In this document: piece after piece, positions 1 to 9,015 of the stretch
How positions within the stretch are numbered: the first letter of the stretch is position 1
How the letters are laid out: each line of letters begins with the position of its first letter
Assembly (NCBI RefSeq): GCF_000012485.1
Contig: NC_007512.1
Span: 1,883,501-1,947,500, forward strand
Direction: 5' to 3'
Length of the DNA stretch: 64,000 nt
Source of the DNA: Pelodictyon luteolum DSM 273
Lineage (GTDB): Bacteria; Bacteroidota; Chlorobiia; Chlorobiales; Chlorobiaceae
Notes under the pieces: generated by a model
Seen by the model: the letters and a program-made list of their open reading frames with translations, nothing else
Database searches by the model: none
Told to the model about the DNA's origin: nothing
Made by a program: the position numbers and the translations under genes

Positions 1-1551
1 AGCGAAGGGTTGCGGCTCGGAAAGAAAACGGAACGGGACCGCCTCCAGAAAGAGCTCGCCCTCCTGCAGCAGTCGATCAGCAAAGAGGATGAACGAAAAA
101 GGGAACTCGAAGGGGAGCTGCAGAAGCTGCAAAGTGATGCTCTTCGCCGCAGCATCTCGGAACTCGAATCCTCAGCGGCCGCCATTGAGCGCCAGATCGC
201 CCGCCATGAAGCCGAAGGAAACTCCCTGAAGCAGGAACTCGCCGGAGCGGACGCTGAAACCCGCTCGACAGCGGAGGCCGAAGCCGAGGCTGACCGTTCA
301 CTGAAGGAACTCATTCCCGCGCTCGAACAGGGGGAATCCGGAACCCTGCGCATCCGCAAAGCCATTCAGGCCATGCAGACCGAACTCACCCGGCTCGAGG
401 AACGCCACCATGAGATGGGCCGGGAAGTACAGGCCCGCCAGAGCGGCTGGCGCGATGCCCTTCTCGAACTCGAAAAGCTCCGGATAAGCATCGAGGGATG
501 CCGCAAAAACCGCACCGCCTTCAAGGAGGAGACTGCACGGCTCCTGGAGGAGGAACGCTTAGCCCGCGAAGCACTCAAGGGAGGTGCGGGGATCATCCGG
601 GAACTGCAGAATGAACTTGAAACCCTCATCATGCGCGCCGCAGCCGAACAGAAAAGCCTCAATGAACGCGAATCGGCCTATCGCCAGGAGCAGGTCCGCC
701 ATCAGGACGCACGCACGGAGGTACGGGAGATGAGCCGCAAGCTCGAGGTCGGACGGCAGCTGCAGGGCGCCCTGCAGGAGGAGCGGGCCGCAGTCAACCG
801 CGCCCTCGACCACCTCTTCACCGAAGTGCGGCTGAAGCACGGCTGCGACCTCGCCACCATGGACCGGCCCCCGATGGAGGGCACCGAAGACCCTGAAGCG
901 GCAGGGAGAAGACTTGAAGAACTCGAAAAACAGCGTGAACAGTTCGGGGCCGTCAATGAACTGGCCCTGGAGGAGTACGACACGGAAAAAGAGCGCTTCC
1001 TGTTCCTCACCGAACAGAAGAACGACCTCAGCACGGCTGAAACCCAGCTGCGCGAAACAATCGAAGAGATCAACCGCACTGCGCTCAAGAAGTTCGATGA
1101 GACCTTCCGTGCAGTGCGAAAGAACTTTACTGCCATTTTCCAGGAACTCTTTGACCCGGAGGACGAAGCCGACCTCCTCATCCACACCGGCGAAGACCCG
1201 CTTGAAGCACACATTGAAATCATCGCCAAGCCGAAAGGCAAAAAGCCCCTCTCCATCGAGCAGCTGAGCGGAGGAGAGAAGGCGCTGACGGCCCTATCAC
1301 TCCTCTTCTCAATCTACCTCGTCAAGCCGAGCCCGTTCTGCATTCTTGATGAAGTCGACGCCCCGCTCGATGACGGAAACGTCGGAAGGTTCACGAAGCT
1401 CCTGAAAAAATTTGAGAATAACACCCAATTTATTATTGTTACGCACAACAAGAACACCATGGCATCATGCCAGGCGCTCTATGGCGTCACAATGGAGGAG
1501 GAGGGCGTATCGAAACTGATACCGGTCCGACTCGAAAAAATCAGGCACTGA
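1..1551 (+). CDS. smc: Chromosome segregation ATPase SMC, C-terminal part
   Basis: This is the 3' part of an SMC condensin subunit. The reading frame is open from the first base, so the gene starts outside the window and the visible 516 residues are only its C-terminal part. The first ~370 residues are charged, Glu/Lys/Arg-rich coiled coil (the arm returning from the hinge). The end carries the ABC-type head: signature LSGGEKALTALSL near residue 420 and Walker B/D-loop CILDEVDAPLDD. The head dimerises on ATP and works with the ScpA and ScpB partners; scpB lies at 12792-13433 in this window. The TTG at base 10 is an internal codon and not a start. The SMC call is firm. Confidence 0.95.
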   Translation, partial: SEGLRLGKKTERDRLQKELALLQQSISKEDERKRELEGELQKLQSDALRRSISELESSAAAIERQIARHEAEGNSLKQELAGADAETRSTAEAEAEADRSLKELIPALEQGESGTLRIRKAIQAMQTELTRLEERHHEMGREVQARQSGWRDALLELEKLRISIEGCRKNRTAFKEETARLLEEERLAREALKGGAGIIRELQNELETLIMRAAAEQKSLNERESAYRQEQVRHQDARTEVREMSRKLEVGRQLQGALQEERAAVNRALDHLFTEVRLKHGCDLATMDRPPMEGTEDPEAAGRRLEELEKQREQFGAVNELALEEYDTEKERFLFLTEQKNDLSTAETQLRETIEEINRTALKKFDETFRAVRKNFTAIFQELFDPEDEADLLIHTGEDPLEAHIEIIAKPKGKKPLSIEQLSGGEKALTALSLLFSIYLVKPSPFCILDEVDAPLDDGNVGRFTKLLKKFENNTQFIIVTHNKNTMASCQALYGVTMEEEGVSKLIPVRLEKIRH

Positions 1552-1569
1552 AAGGGTGCTGGAGCGTAC

Positions 1570-2271
1570 ATGCCAAGAAAACTTGTGTTGTTTGACATAG
1601 ACGGAACGCTGCTCAATGTAGGCCCCGTCAACCGTCGGGTCATTCAGGACGCACTTCTGGAGGTCTACGGAACCGAAGGAACCGCCGCCACCCACAGCTT
1701 CGCCGGCCGCATGGACAATGTCATCATCCATGAGGTGCTTGAGGACACGGGACTCACCCGAACCGAGATCGAGGCGAAGTTCGAACGTGCCAAACAGACC
1801 TACATCGATCTGTTCAGAAAGCGCGCAACCAAGGACGACATCACCCTCACTCTCGGCATCCACACCCTGCTTGAAAGACTGCAGGCACACTCCGGCATCA
1901 TCGTCGGACTCCTTACCGGCAACTTCGAAGCCTCCGGCCGGCACAAGCTCCAGATTCCCGGCATCAACCATTTCTTCCCCTTCGGTGCTTTTGCCGATGA
2001 CGCCCGTCACCGCAACGACCTGCCCGCCGTGGCTGTGGAGAAAGCCTGGCGCATCACCGGCAAGCGCTTCACGGGACAGGACGTCGTCGTCATCGGCGAC
2101 ACCGAACACGACATCAGCTGTGCCAGAGCCCACAACGCCCGCAGCGTTGCCGTGGCAACCGGCACATACTCCCTCGACCGTCTCAAAGGACACCGTCCTG
2201 ACGTCCTTCTGGAAAACTTAAACGAGCCGGATGTTGTTATACGGGAGATACTTCGATCACCAACCACTTAA
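1570..2271 (+). CDS. HAD-superfamily phosphatase, phosphoglycolate-phosphatase-like
   Basis: A 233-residue cytoplasmic HAD hydrolase. Motif I is FDIDGTLL at residues 8-15 (Asp nucleophile and acid/base), motif II is GLLTGN, a Lys lies near AVEKAW, and motif IV is [10 protein letters not shown] helical cap lies between motifs I and II, as in phosphoglycolate or beta-phosphoglucomutase-type enzymes. The natural substrate cannot be read from the sequence. GGAG lies just before the ATG. The gene is 18 bp downstream of smc on the same strand and is followed at once by nusB, so it is probably part of a housekeeping transcript. Confidence 0.85.
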   Translation: MPRKLVLFDIDGTLLNVGPVNRRVIQDALLEVYGTEGTAATHSFAGRMDNVIIHEVLEDTGLTRTEIEAKFERAKQTYIDLFRKRATKDDITLTLGIHTLLERLQAHSGIIVGLLTGNFEASGRHKLQIPGINHFFPFGAFADDARHRNDLPAVAVEKAWRITGKRFTGQDVVVIGDTEHDISCARAHNARSVAVATGTYSLDRLKGHRPDVLLENLNEPDVVIREILRSPTT

Positions 2272-2281
2272 CTGCTCTTTT

Positions 2282-2773
2282 ATGAAGACCTACCGTAGAC
2301 AGATCCGTGAAAAGATCCTGCAGGCGCTCTATACTCTGGAACTCCGTGAAACGGACATCGAATCTGCAGCGGGATGGCTCCTGACCCCTGAGATCCTTGA
2401 GGATCCTAACGCCATGAAGTTCTTCAACCTTCTGCTCAAAAGCATCAAGGACAATCGTGAGGAAATCGACCGATACATCGCGGCCCATACATTCAACTGG
2501 GACATGAGCCGCATCGCCATCATCGACAAGAACATCCTGCGCATGGCGCTTGCCGAGCTCCTCTACTGCGAAGACATTCCGCCGAAGGTCTCCATCAACG
2601 AAGCCATTGAGATCGCAAAGAAATTCAACAGCACCGACAAGAGCAGCAAGTTCGTCAACGGCATCCTTGACGCAATCTTCAACGAGCTGAAAACAGAAGG
2701 GAAGATCAAGAAGAACGGACGGGGCCTGATCAACCACTCTCCCGCAAAGGTGCAGAAAACCGAACCGGAATAA
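2282..2773 (+). CDS. nusB: Transcription antitermination factor NusB
   Basis: A 163-residue all-helical NusB. It binds boxA RNA with NusE (ribosomal protein S10) and supports antitermination of rRNA operons. Family hallmarks are the N-terminal [16 protein letters not shown] helix and the C-terminal [12 protein letters not shown] and [10 protein letters not shown] segments. I start it at ATG 2282 (MKTYRRQ) because the family begins there; an in-frame upstream start would overlap the HAD gene and add 17 unrelated residues. The last ~20 residues are a basic tail. Confidence 0.93.
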   Translation: MKTYRRQIREKILQALYTLELRETDIESAAGWLLTPEILEDPNAMKFFNLLLKSIKDNREEIDRYIAAHTFNWDMSRIAIIDKNILRMALAELLYCEDIPPKVSINEAIEIAKKFNSTDKSSKFVNGILDAIFNELKTEGKIKKNGRGLINHSPAKVQKTEPE

Positions 2774-2791
2774 AAATCCTGGGGAGTGCCC

Positions 2792-3499
2792 ATGCAGGCA
2801 GGCAGCCACCTCACCGAAGAGAACCGGATCATCGCCATCGGCGACGTACACGGCTGCATTCGAACACTGAAAGGGCTGCTCCATGATATCGGGCTCCAGC
2901 CCGAAGACCAGCTGGTGTTCCTCGGCGACATCATCGATCGCGGCCCGTCTTCAATGCAGACCGTAGAGTTCGTCCTTGAGCTGCGGGACTCGTTCAGCTG
3001 CCACTTCATTGCAGGCAATCACGAGCTCATGCTGCTCGATGCCCTTGATTCAGGCAAACCTGACGCCTGGATCAGGAACGGCGGCATGGAAACCCTTGAC
3101 TCCTACGGAGGCATCCCTCCGATGGGGTTCCCCGAACCCCATCTGGACCTCTTCAGGGAGTGCCGGCCCTATCTGGAAACAGAGCACTGGTTTTTCGCCC
3201 ACGGCGGTCTCGACCCCGATATCAGCATACGGGACGGCATACGCCTCCAGTCTCCGGAAGACTTCAGCTGGCAGCGCGCGCATATGCGGCGGGAATACCT
3301 TGAACGGAACGAGTACATCTGGGAAAAGACCCTCGTCTGCGGCCACACGCCGGTACCGGCCCCCGTCATGCTTGAACGGCTCATCGCCATCGACACCGGC
3401 TGCGTGCACCGGGAAAGGCCGCATCTCGGAACCCTCAGTGCCGTCATCCTCCCGGAACGGCGCATCGTCCAGCAGAAAAACATAGAGCCATATCCGTAA
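2792..3499 (+). CDS. PPP-family metallophosphatase (Ser/Thr phosphatase-like)
   Basis: A 235-residue calcineurin-like phosphoesterase of the bacterial PPP type. The three metal-binding blocks are present in order: GDVHGC, GDIIDRGP and AGNHELM. They are followed by the His blocks FFAHGGLDP and CGHTPV. These motifs bind two metal ions and activate water. Bacterial members dephosphorylate proteins or cleave diadenosine polyphosphates (PrpA/ApaH relatives), and I cannot choose between these. Start: GGGGAG at 2781-2786 lies five bases before ATG 2792 and favours it over GTG 2786. The gene sits between nusB and nth on the same strand. Confidence 0.88.
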   Translation: MQAGSHLTEENRIIAIGDVHGCIRTLKGLLHDIGLQPEDQLVFLGDIIDRGPSSMQTVEFVLELRDSFSCHFIAGNHELMLLDALDSGKPDAWIRNGGMETLDSYGGIPPMGFPEPHLDLFRECRPYLETEHWFFAHGGLDPDISIRDGIRLQSPEDFSWQRAHMRREYLERNEYIWEKTLVCGHTPVPAPVMLERLIAIDTGCVHRERPHLGTLSAVILPERRIVQQKNIEPYP

Positions 3500-3510
3500 C
3501 CCTCATCCCC

Positions 3511-4149
3511 ATGAGCCAGACAGCAAAACAGAAAATCGAGTTCCTCCGTGAAGTGCTCGGAGCACGCTACCCCGACCCAAAAAGCGAACTGGTGTTCCAT
3601 TCCCCCTTCCAGCTCCTCATCGCCACAATCCTGGCCGCCCAGTCAACCGACCGGCAGGTCAATATCATCACCGGAGAGCTCTTCAAGGCTGCCCCCGATG
3701 CAGAAAGCATGGCCGTCCTCGACCTTGAGGCAGTGACCGGATACGTCCGCACCATCAACTATTTCAACACCAAGGCAAAAAACATCCTCGCAGCGAGCAG
3801 GATACTCGCTGAAGAGTACAACGGCAAGGTGCCGGAAACACGCGAGGCACTCGAGCGGCTGCCGGGAGTGGGACGCAAGACCGCAAATGTAGTCCTGGCC
3901 GGAGCCTTCCGCCAGCCGGTCATGCCGGTCGACACCCATGTCCACCGCGTCTCGAACCGCATCGGCCTCTGCCGAACCAGGAACGTCGAAGAGACCGAAG
4001 CCGCTTTAATGAAAATCATCCCCGAAGAGTGGGTCGTCGACTTCCACCACTACCTGCTCCTGCATGGCCGCTACACCTGCAAGGCGAAAAAGCCGGCCTG
4101 TGCCGACTGCCCGGTCCGTGAAATATGCGCCTACCCGGAAAAGCAGTAA
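3511..4149 (+). CDS. nth: Endonuclease III
   Basis: A 212-residue base-excision repair DNA glycosylase/AP lyase that removes oxidised pyrimidines. The helix-hairpin-helix LPGVGRKTANVVL contains the catalytic Lys, and the catalytic Asp is in VDTHVHRVSNR. The C-terminus carries the [4Fe-4S] loop with exact Cys-x6-Cys-x2-Cys-x5-Cys spacing (CKAKKPACADCPVREIC). Length is normal for the family. It is the last gene of the smc-nusB-nth rightward run, and a perfect palindrome follows the stop. Confidence 0.96.
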   Translation: MSQTAKQKIEFLREVLGARYPDPKSELVFHSPFQLLIATILAAQSTDRQVNIITGELFKAAPDAESMAVLDLEAVTGYVRTINYFNTKAKNILAASRILAEEYNGKVPETREALERLPGVGRKTANVVLAGAFRQPVMPVDTHVHRVSNRIGLCRTRNVEETEAALMKIIPEEWVVDFHHYLLLHGRYTCKAKKPACADCPVREICAYPEKQ

Positions 4150-4157
4150 AAAGAAAG

Positions 4158-4191
4158 GCGCATGGTTCCCCCCCGGGGGGGAACCATGCGC
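4158..4191. terminator. Perfect palindrome with C7/G7 centre between convergent genes
   Basis: Two 17-base arms, GCGCATGGTTCCCCCCC (4158-4174) and its exact reverse complement (4175-4191), meet with no loop. The element lies 9 bp after nth and ~38 bp from the end of the leftward gene at 4229. A bidirectional terminator is the simplest reading, but no T-run follows on either strand and the zero-loop centre is unusual. Confidence 0.6.
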
Positions 4192-4228
4192 ATATGCATC
4201 CATCCGGCCCTTGCCCTGAAACGAAGGC

Positions 4229-4681
4229 CTACAGCAGCTCTATTTTTTTGTCCACAGCATAGAGCCATTCGCCTTCAGGACGCTTGCGGTTGCCGGCCCA
4301 GAGCTCAAGGGTGACCCCTTTGGTGGAGGGAATGGGAGAGGTGAAGATTTCAACCTGGTAGATGAACTCGTCGAGCAGGTCCGCCCATGCCTGTTGAAGG
4401 TCTGCCCCGCTGTATGCGCCGCAGGGCTGAATGCCATCGGGGCCGGACTGGAAATAGTCGGTAAGGTACACGAAGCTGTCGGGCATCAGGAAGCCGCCGC
4501 GGAAAGTGCCACGGGAGCGCTTCATGCCGGGCAGTTCAACCCAGAACTCAAGCAGTGACTCGCTGTCAAGCGTCCTGTCGGCAACGAACCGGTCTACAAG
4601 CTGATGGATGGTCCCTGCGATGAGTTCACGGTTCAGGGCGCTGAGTTCGTGCATGGCGAAGTTCGGCGTATGGTCTTGCAT
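4229..4681 (-). CDS. Conserved-looking protein of unknown function
   Basis: A 150-residue acidic protein that I do not recognise. It has no signal peptide, membrane segment or Cys motif. The N-terminal third looks helical (LNRELIAGTIHQLVDRFVAD) and the C-terminal half is richer in aromatic and beta-prone segments (IYQVEIFTSPI, VTLELWAGNRK). It is transcribed toward nth and sits 61 bp downstream of the pabBC stop on the same strand, so it could be co-transcribed. Codon use matches the neighbours, which argues for a real gene. Confidence 0.6.
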   Translation of the reverse strand: MQDHTPNFAMHELSALNRELIAGTIHQLVDRFVADRTLDSESLLEFWVELPGMKRSRGTFRGGFLMPDSFVYLTDYFQSGPDGIQPCGAYSGADLQQAWADLLDEFIYQVEIFTSPIPSTKGVTLELWAGNRKRPEGEWLYAVDKKIELL

Positions 4682-4742
4682 GGCGGAAGGAAGAAGTTTG
4701 GCGGTTTTGGCGGACGAAGACGATGCTGTTTGAAATATACAG

Positions 4743-6590
4743 CTATTTCAGCCCTGTTTCAACCTGACGCCCCCGAATGAGCCCGCGGCGCATGCCGCGG
4801 ACAGCATTGGCCACAAAGATGGCATCGGCCTCCAGAAGGTCCCGGAGGGTGAGGCTCTGCTGCCTGATTTCGGGACGCGTACGCAGCATGTAGGCGCGGA
4901 AAACACCGTCGAGAATGCCGGCACTGAGGGGAGGGGTGAACAGGTTCCCCCCTTTCCGGATGAACACCGTACTCACGGCTCCCTCGGCCACTTCCAGTCG
5001 CTCGTTGAGAAACAGCACCTCATCGAACCCCTCATCGAGGGCAAGCCGGTACCGGCGGTCATAGAACTCCCGGAGGGTGGTCTTGTGGCGGAGAATCGGG
5101 TTCAGGGAGTCGATACGCTCTTCCGGAATGCACAGCCGGAGCGGGAGCATACCTTCATGCGGGGTAACCGGAACGGCAGCGGCGGAAAGTCCTCCCGTCG
5201 GGGAAAGATCGAGGCGGACCTTGAAGCGGGGTCCCGCAAGATGCAGTTCCCCTTCAAGCCGCCGCAGCGCTCTTCGTGCATCGGCCTCACTGAAGGGAAT
5301 CCCGAAGACGACGGCAGAATCGCCGAGGCGACGGCAATGTTCGTCCAGCCAGACATACTCCCCGTTCCAGAGGATGCTCTCGAAAAGCCCGATCGAGGCA
5401 ACGGGAGGAGCTCCGATAATGGCCGCCTTCAGGCGGCACTCCGCCAGCTCCCCGAGCGGCTTCGAGTCCCATACAATCCCTCCGCCGGCACCGTACACAC
5501 CGGCACCGTCACTGAGTTCCACGGTCCTGATGGCGACGCTGAACACCATGTCCCGCCCGGGGGAGATCCAGCCGATGGTGCCCGTGTAGGCACCCCTCGG
5601 AGAGTCTTCGAGGCGTCCGATCAGCTGCATCGAGCTTAGCTTCGGCGCTCCGGTGATGGAGCCGCAGGGAAAAAGCGCTCGAAAGATATCGTAGAGGCCG
5701 GTTTCGGCCCTGAGCTCTCCGCCGATGCGCGAGACCATCTGGTGCAGGGTCGGCCAGGTTTTCATCGCAAAAAGCTCCTGCACCTTGACCGAGCCCGGCC
5801 GGCAGATACGGCCGAGGTCATTGCGCAGGAGATCAACAATCATGAGGTTCTCGGCCCGGTCCTTGCCTGAACCGGAAAGACTGCTCAAGAATGAACGATC
5901 CTCAACGGGTGAAGTGCCGCGGGGTGCGGTCCCTTTCATCGGCATGGTGTCGATTGCCGGGCCTCTCTTGCTGAAAAACAGTTCGGGGGAAAAGGAGAGG
6001 ATGCTCCGGCCGGCGGCATTGATGCATGCACTGAAGGATGAGGGCTGCAGAAGACGCAGCCGGCTGTAGAGTGCGGAGGGTGTCAGGTCGGTGCGGAACC
6101 GGTAGCGGCCGGTGAAGTTGACCTGGTAGACGTTACCGGCGGCAATCTCCCGGCGGACGGCCTCGATTTTTCGGCTGTACTCCCCGTCCCTTACGCTGAA
6201 GGAGAGATCGTAGACTGCGGCATCCGGAACGCAGGAAGAATCGGGGAGATCTTGGGACAGATTCAGCGCCCCGGCCTCTTCGGCCGTGAACCGCTCCGGC
6301 GCACCGAACACCCCGAACCAGCCAATCGGTCTATCGTCATCACGGTCGGTGCCAGCCGGGAAGCACTCCGGCTCGAACCCCATCCCCGCCTCGTAGTCCA
6401 GCCATCCGGCAAGGTGGAACCCTCGCCCGAGCCACTCCTCCAGTCCGGCAAAAAAACGCCGGAGCCCGTCCGGCCGGTGCAGTACGACCTCCGCCACGGG
6501 ATCGCTGAAGCGCATGGCATGGCACCCCTCATCCTGACAGAATGCCGATTCAAGCCAGATCGAACCCAGAGGACCGCCGCTGCCGGCCAT
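4743..6590 (-). CDS. pabBC: Fused aminodeoxychorismate synthase component I / aminodeoxychorismate lyase
   Basis: About 615 residues. The N-terminal ~390 residues are a chorismate-binding PabB domain (MPMKGTAPRG, FPCGSITGAPK and the Glu-rich active-site loops). The C-terminal ~220 residues are a class IV aminotransferase fold like PabC, with the family segments SLNPILRHKTTLREFYDRR and DEVLFLNERLEVAEGAVSTV. Together they make p-aminobenzoate from chorismate and ammonia for folate; the PabA glutaminase is not in the window. ATG 6590 lies one base past the ppx stop, which suggests translational coupling. An in-frame ATG at 6635 would overlap ppx by 44 bases. Confidence 0.9.
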   Translation of the reverse strand: MAGSGGPLGSIWLESAFCQDEGCHAMRFSDPVAEVVLHRPDGLRRFFAGLEEWLGRGFHLAGWLDYEAGMGFEPECFPAGTDRDDDRPIGWFGVFGAPERFTAEEAGALNLSQDLPDSSCVPDAAVYDLSFSVRDGEYSRKIEAVRREIAAGNVYQVNFTGRYRFRTDLTPSALYSRLRLLQPSSFSACINAAGRSILSFSPELFFSKRGPAIDTMPMKGTAPRGTSPVEDRSFLSSLSGSGKDRAENLMIVDLLRNDLGRICRPGSVKVQELFAMKTWPTLHQMVSRIGGELRAETGLYDIFRALFPCGSITGAPKLSSMQLIGRLEDSPRGAYTGTIGWISPGRDMVFSVAIRTVELSDGAGVYGAGGGIVWDSKPLGELAECRLKAAIIGAPPVASIGLFESILWNGEYVWLDEHCRRLGDSAVVFGIPFSEADARRALRRLEGELHLAGPRFKVRLDLSPTGGLSAAAVPVTPHEGMLPLRLCIPEERIDSLNPILRHKTTLREFYDRRYRLALDEGFDEVLFLNERLEVAEGAVSTVFIRKGGNLFTPPLSAGILDGVFRAYMLRTRPEIRQQSLTLRDLLEADAIFVANAVRGMRRGLIRGRQVETGLK

Positions 6591-6591
6591 G

Positions 6592-8136
6592 TCAGACCCG
6601 CTCGAATTGGATGGGGCGCAACAGAACGGTTTCAAGCCAGGACTTCAGCTGGTCGGCCGCCCATATTTCAATGTCGGGATCGAACTTCGTCGTGAGACGC
6701 AGCACCAGACGGGAGCCTTCGTCCACCGCCTCGATCGATTCGACGTTCCGCCGGTGCCCCCGCTCAAGGCCGTTGGCAATCCGGAGTATCCCCGACAAAA
6801 CGTCCACCGCAGTGCGGTGTTTCGCCTTGAGGAAAGCATAGCCGGGGTGCTTGTCCGAAGGGGGAGATTTGCGGTGGTAACGGGCAACGTTGGCAATGAT
6901 GGCGGTTTCAGAAGGAGAAAAGCCGCGGAGTTCTCCGTTGAGTATGATGTACTGCGAATGCTTGTGGTGCGAGGAAATGGAGATGAAGGTCCCGATGTTG
7001 TGCAGGAGGGCTGAGTATTCGAGAAGTTCGCGGTAATGGCCGTCGAGGCCGTGGAGCGGGGCGAGGCCGTCGAACATCTGCAGGCTGATGCGGGCGACCT
7101 GCTCCGAGTGCGCCTGGTTCCAGCCGCAGCGGAACCCGAGCTCTCTGGCGCTTTCCATGCGGATATCGAGCTCGGGGTCGGCACAGCGCCGGGGACGGGA
7201 GGGCGGACACTGCTGCAGATAGTGCAGCACCATCCCTTCGCGGAGCGAGGAGTCCGATACCACGATCTCCTGCAGGTTGAAGAGCCGGAAAATCATGTTG
7301 ACGAGGATGAGGCCGGGGACGATGAGGTCCACCCGTTTCTCATCAAGACCGGTCATCTTCCTGCGCTCAACGGAGCCAAGCGGAATCACCGCCCGGTACA
7401 GCGCTTCGAACTCGGTGCGGGTAAAGCAGCTGCTGTTGAGCGAACCCTCGCTGTCTATGCCCTGCATCGAGCGGATCATGCGGGCGATGTTCTCGGCCGT
7501 GCCGGAAGATGCGATGGCCCGGTCAACCCCGATCGACTCGGCAGCCTCGACCGCAGAGACCATCTCCGCTGCAAAAAACTGTTCGAGCAGCTTGATTTCA
7601 TGTGCAGTGACGGGGTCGTGGCCGATGAAGCGCTCGAGCATACGGGCAACGCCGATTTTGCGGCTCTCAAGCAGCCGCACACCCTGTTTGTTGGCGATGA
7701 TGAACTCGACCGAACCACCCCCGATGTCGAACATGAGATCGTATCCCTCACCGAGGGCGACGGCGTTGCGGACCCCGTAGTAGATGAATTCAGCCTCTTC
7801 AAGGCCGGAGATCACCTTTACCTTGAGGCCGGTTTCATCGCGGACCCGCTGGAGGAAATCCTGCTGGTTTTTGGCCTCACGTATGGCGCTTGTGGCAAAT
7901 GCAAGAATGTTTTCACGCTCCACGCCCTGCTGGGAGGCAAGGACAAGGAAGTTCTTCAGTGCGGCGATGCCCTCACGCATGGAGCCATCGTCGAGCATTT
8001 TCGTCGAAATGCTTCCGCGACCTATGCAGATCATATCCTTCACCCGGTCGATTTCAACAATCCCCTTTCCGGGACTGTCCTCGACAATGACCATGTGGAA
8101 AGAGTTCGTACCCAGGTCTATGGCAGCAACCCTCAT
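6592..8136 (-). CDS. ppx: Exopolyphosphatase / pppGpp phosphatase (Ppx/GppA family)
   Basis: A 514-residue ASKHA-fold phosphatase. The phosphate-binding loops are IDLGTNSFHMVI at the N-terminus and FDIGGGSVEFI near residue 150. The C-terminal ~180 residues form an HD-like helical domain with HNIG and SSHHKHSQ. The family hydrolyses polyphosphate and/or the guanosine pentaphosphate alarmone, and specificity cannot be read here. I start at ATG 8136 because AGGA lies about seven bases upstream and the family begins MRVAAIDLGT; the ATG at 8151 adds five residues. It leads the ppx-pabBC pair. Confidence 0.92.
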   Translation of the reverse strand: MRVAAIDLGTNSFHMVIVEDSPGKGIVEIDRVKDMICIGRGSISTKMLDDGSMREGIAALKNFLVLASQQGVERENILAFATSAIREAKNQQDFLQRVRDETGLKVKVISGLEEAEFIYYGVRNAVALGEGYDLMFDIGGGSVEFIIANKQGVRLLESRKIGVARMLERFIGHDPVTAHEIKLLEQFFAAEMVSAVEAAESIGVDRAIASSGTAENIARMIRSMQGIDSEGSLNSSCFTRTEFEALYRAVIPLGSVERRKMTGLDEKRVDLIVPGLILVNMIFRLFNLQEIVVSDSSLREGMVLHYLQQCPPSRPRRCADPELDIRMESARELGFRCGWNQAHSEQVARISLQMFDGLAPLHGLDGHYRELLEYSALLHNIGTFISISSHHKHSQYIILNGELRGFSPSETAIIANVARYHRKSPPSDKHPGYAFLKAKHRTAVDVLSGILRIANGLERGHRRNVESIEAVDEGSRLVLRLTTKFDPDIEIWAADQLKSWLETVLLRPIQFERV

Positions 8137-8343
8137 GGCGTCGTCCTGCATACTGGTGGTAGGGATAGGAATTCAGGGAAGTGTGATCCTGCCCTCGGGG
8201 AAGGCGTGCCTGCAAGGTAGTGAATTTTAACAAAAAAGACGGGCGGGAGAGTTGGAAATTTCGATGTATATTCCGCCTCAGTTCCCCTTTCCGCTGTTCG
8301 TGGAAAGCAGCGTTTTCATGATCCAGAGAACCTCCCGTTTCAA

Positions 8344-9000
8344 ATGGAACACAACGACCGCCTGGGCCTGCGCTATGAAGTCGCCCGGAAAGCCATCCAT
8401 CTGTCCTCGCTGGCAATCGCCGTCATCTACTGCCACATCACGCGGGAACTGGCGCTCATGCTCCTCGTTCCCCTCTTTCTTGGATTCTTCGCCGTCGACC
8501 TCCTGAAAAACTTCAAAGGACCGGTTGCCGACTGGTACCACGGCACCTTCGGCTACATGCTCCGCGAGCATGAACTGGAAGGTGAGAAACCCCACATGAA
8601 CGGGGCGACCTGCATCACTCTCTCGGCCCTCATCCTCGTCATCTTCTTTCCTAAAATCATCGCCATCACCGCATTTTCGATGGTGGCCGTATCCGACGCC
8701 ATGGCCGCCCTCGTCGGCAAGACCATCGGCCGGCACCGGTTCGGGCACAAAAGCCTTGAAGGAAGCGGCGCGTTTTTCCTCTCAGCACTCGGCATCGTCG
8801 CCGTCGTCCCCAACATTGACCCGCTGGCGGGTGTCCTGATGGCCTTAGTCGGAACAGTTGCCGAAGCGTTTGTTGTCCGCATTGCCGGTTTCAGGATCGA
8901 TGACAACCTGAGCATTCCGATCGTTGCCGCAGCGGCAGGCATGCTCTACTACACCATCTTCATCCCCGAAGCAATCGAGATCCTCTCCATCTGCCGATAG
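8344..9000 (+). CDS. SEC59/VTE5-like integral membrane kinase (dolichol/phytol kinase family)
   Basis: A 218-residue protein with about six hydrophobic helices. The segment VSDAMAALVGKTIGRHRFGHKSLEGSG is typical of the CTP-dependent polyprenol kinase/CDP-diglyceride synthetase fold, in which Asp and the K-S-x-E-G motif line the active site; EGS is visible. Automatic annotation often calls these phosphatidate cytidylyltransferases, but the short length and early KAIH segment look more like SEC59/VTE5 dolichol, phytol or farnesol kinases. A role in prenyl-alcohol salvage would suit a farnesyl-bacteriochlorophyll organism (inference). It is 15 bp upstream of tsaC. Confidence 0.75.
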   Translation: MEHNDRLGLRYEVARKAIHLSSLAIAVIYCHITRELALMLLVPLFLGFFAVDLLKNFKGPVADWYHGTFGYMLREHELEGEKPHMNGATCITLSALILVIFFPKIIAITAFSMVAVSDAMAALVGKTIGRHRFGHKSLEGSGAFFLSALGIVAVVPNIDPLAGVLMALVGTVAEAFVVRIAGFRIDDNLSIPIVAAAAGMLYYTIFIPEAIEILSICR

Positions 9001-9015
9001 ACGGACCAAGCACCC

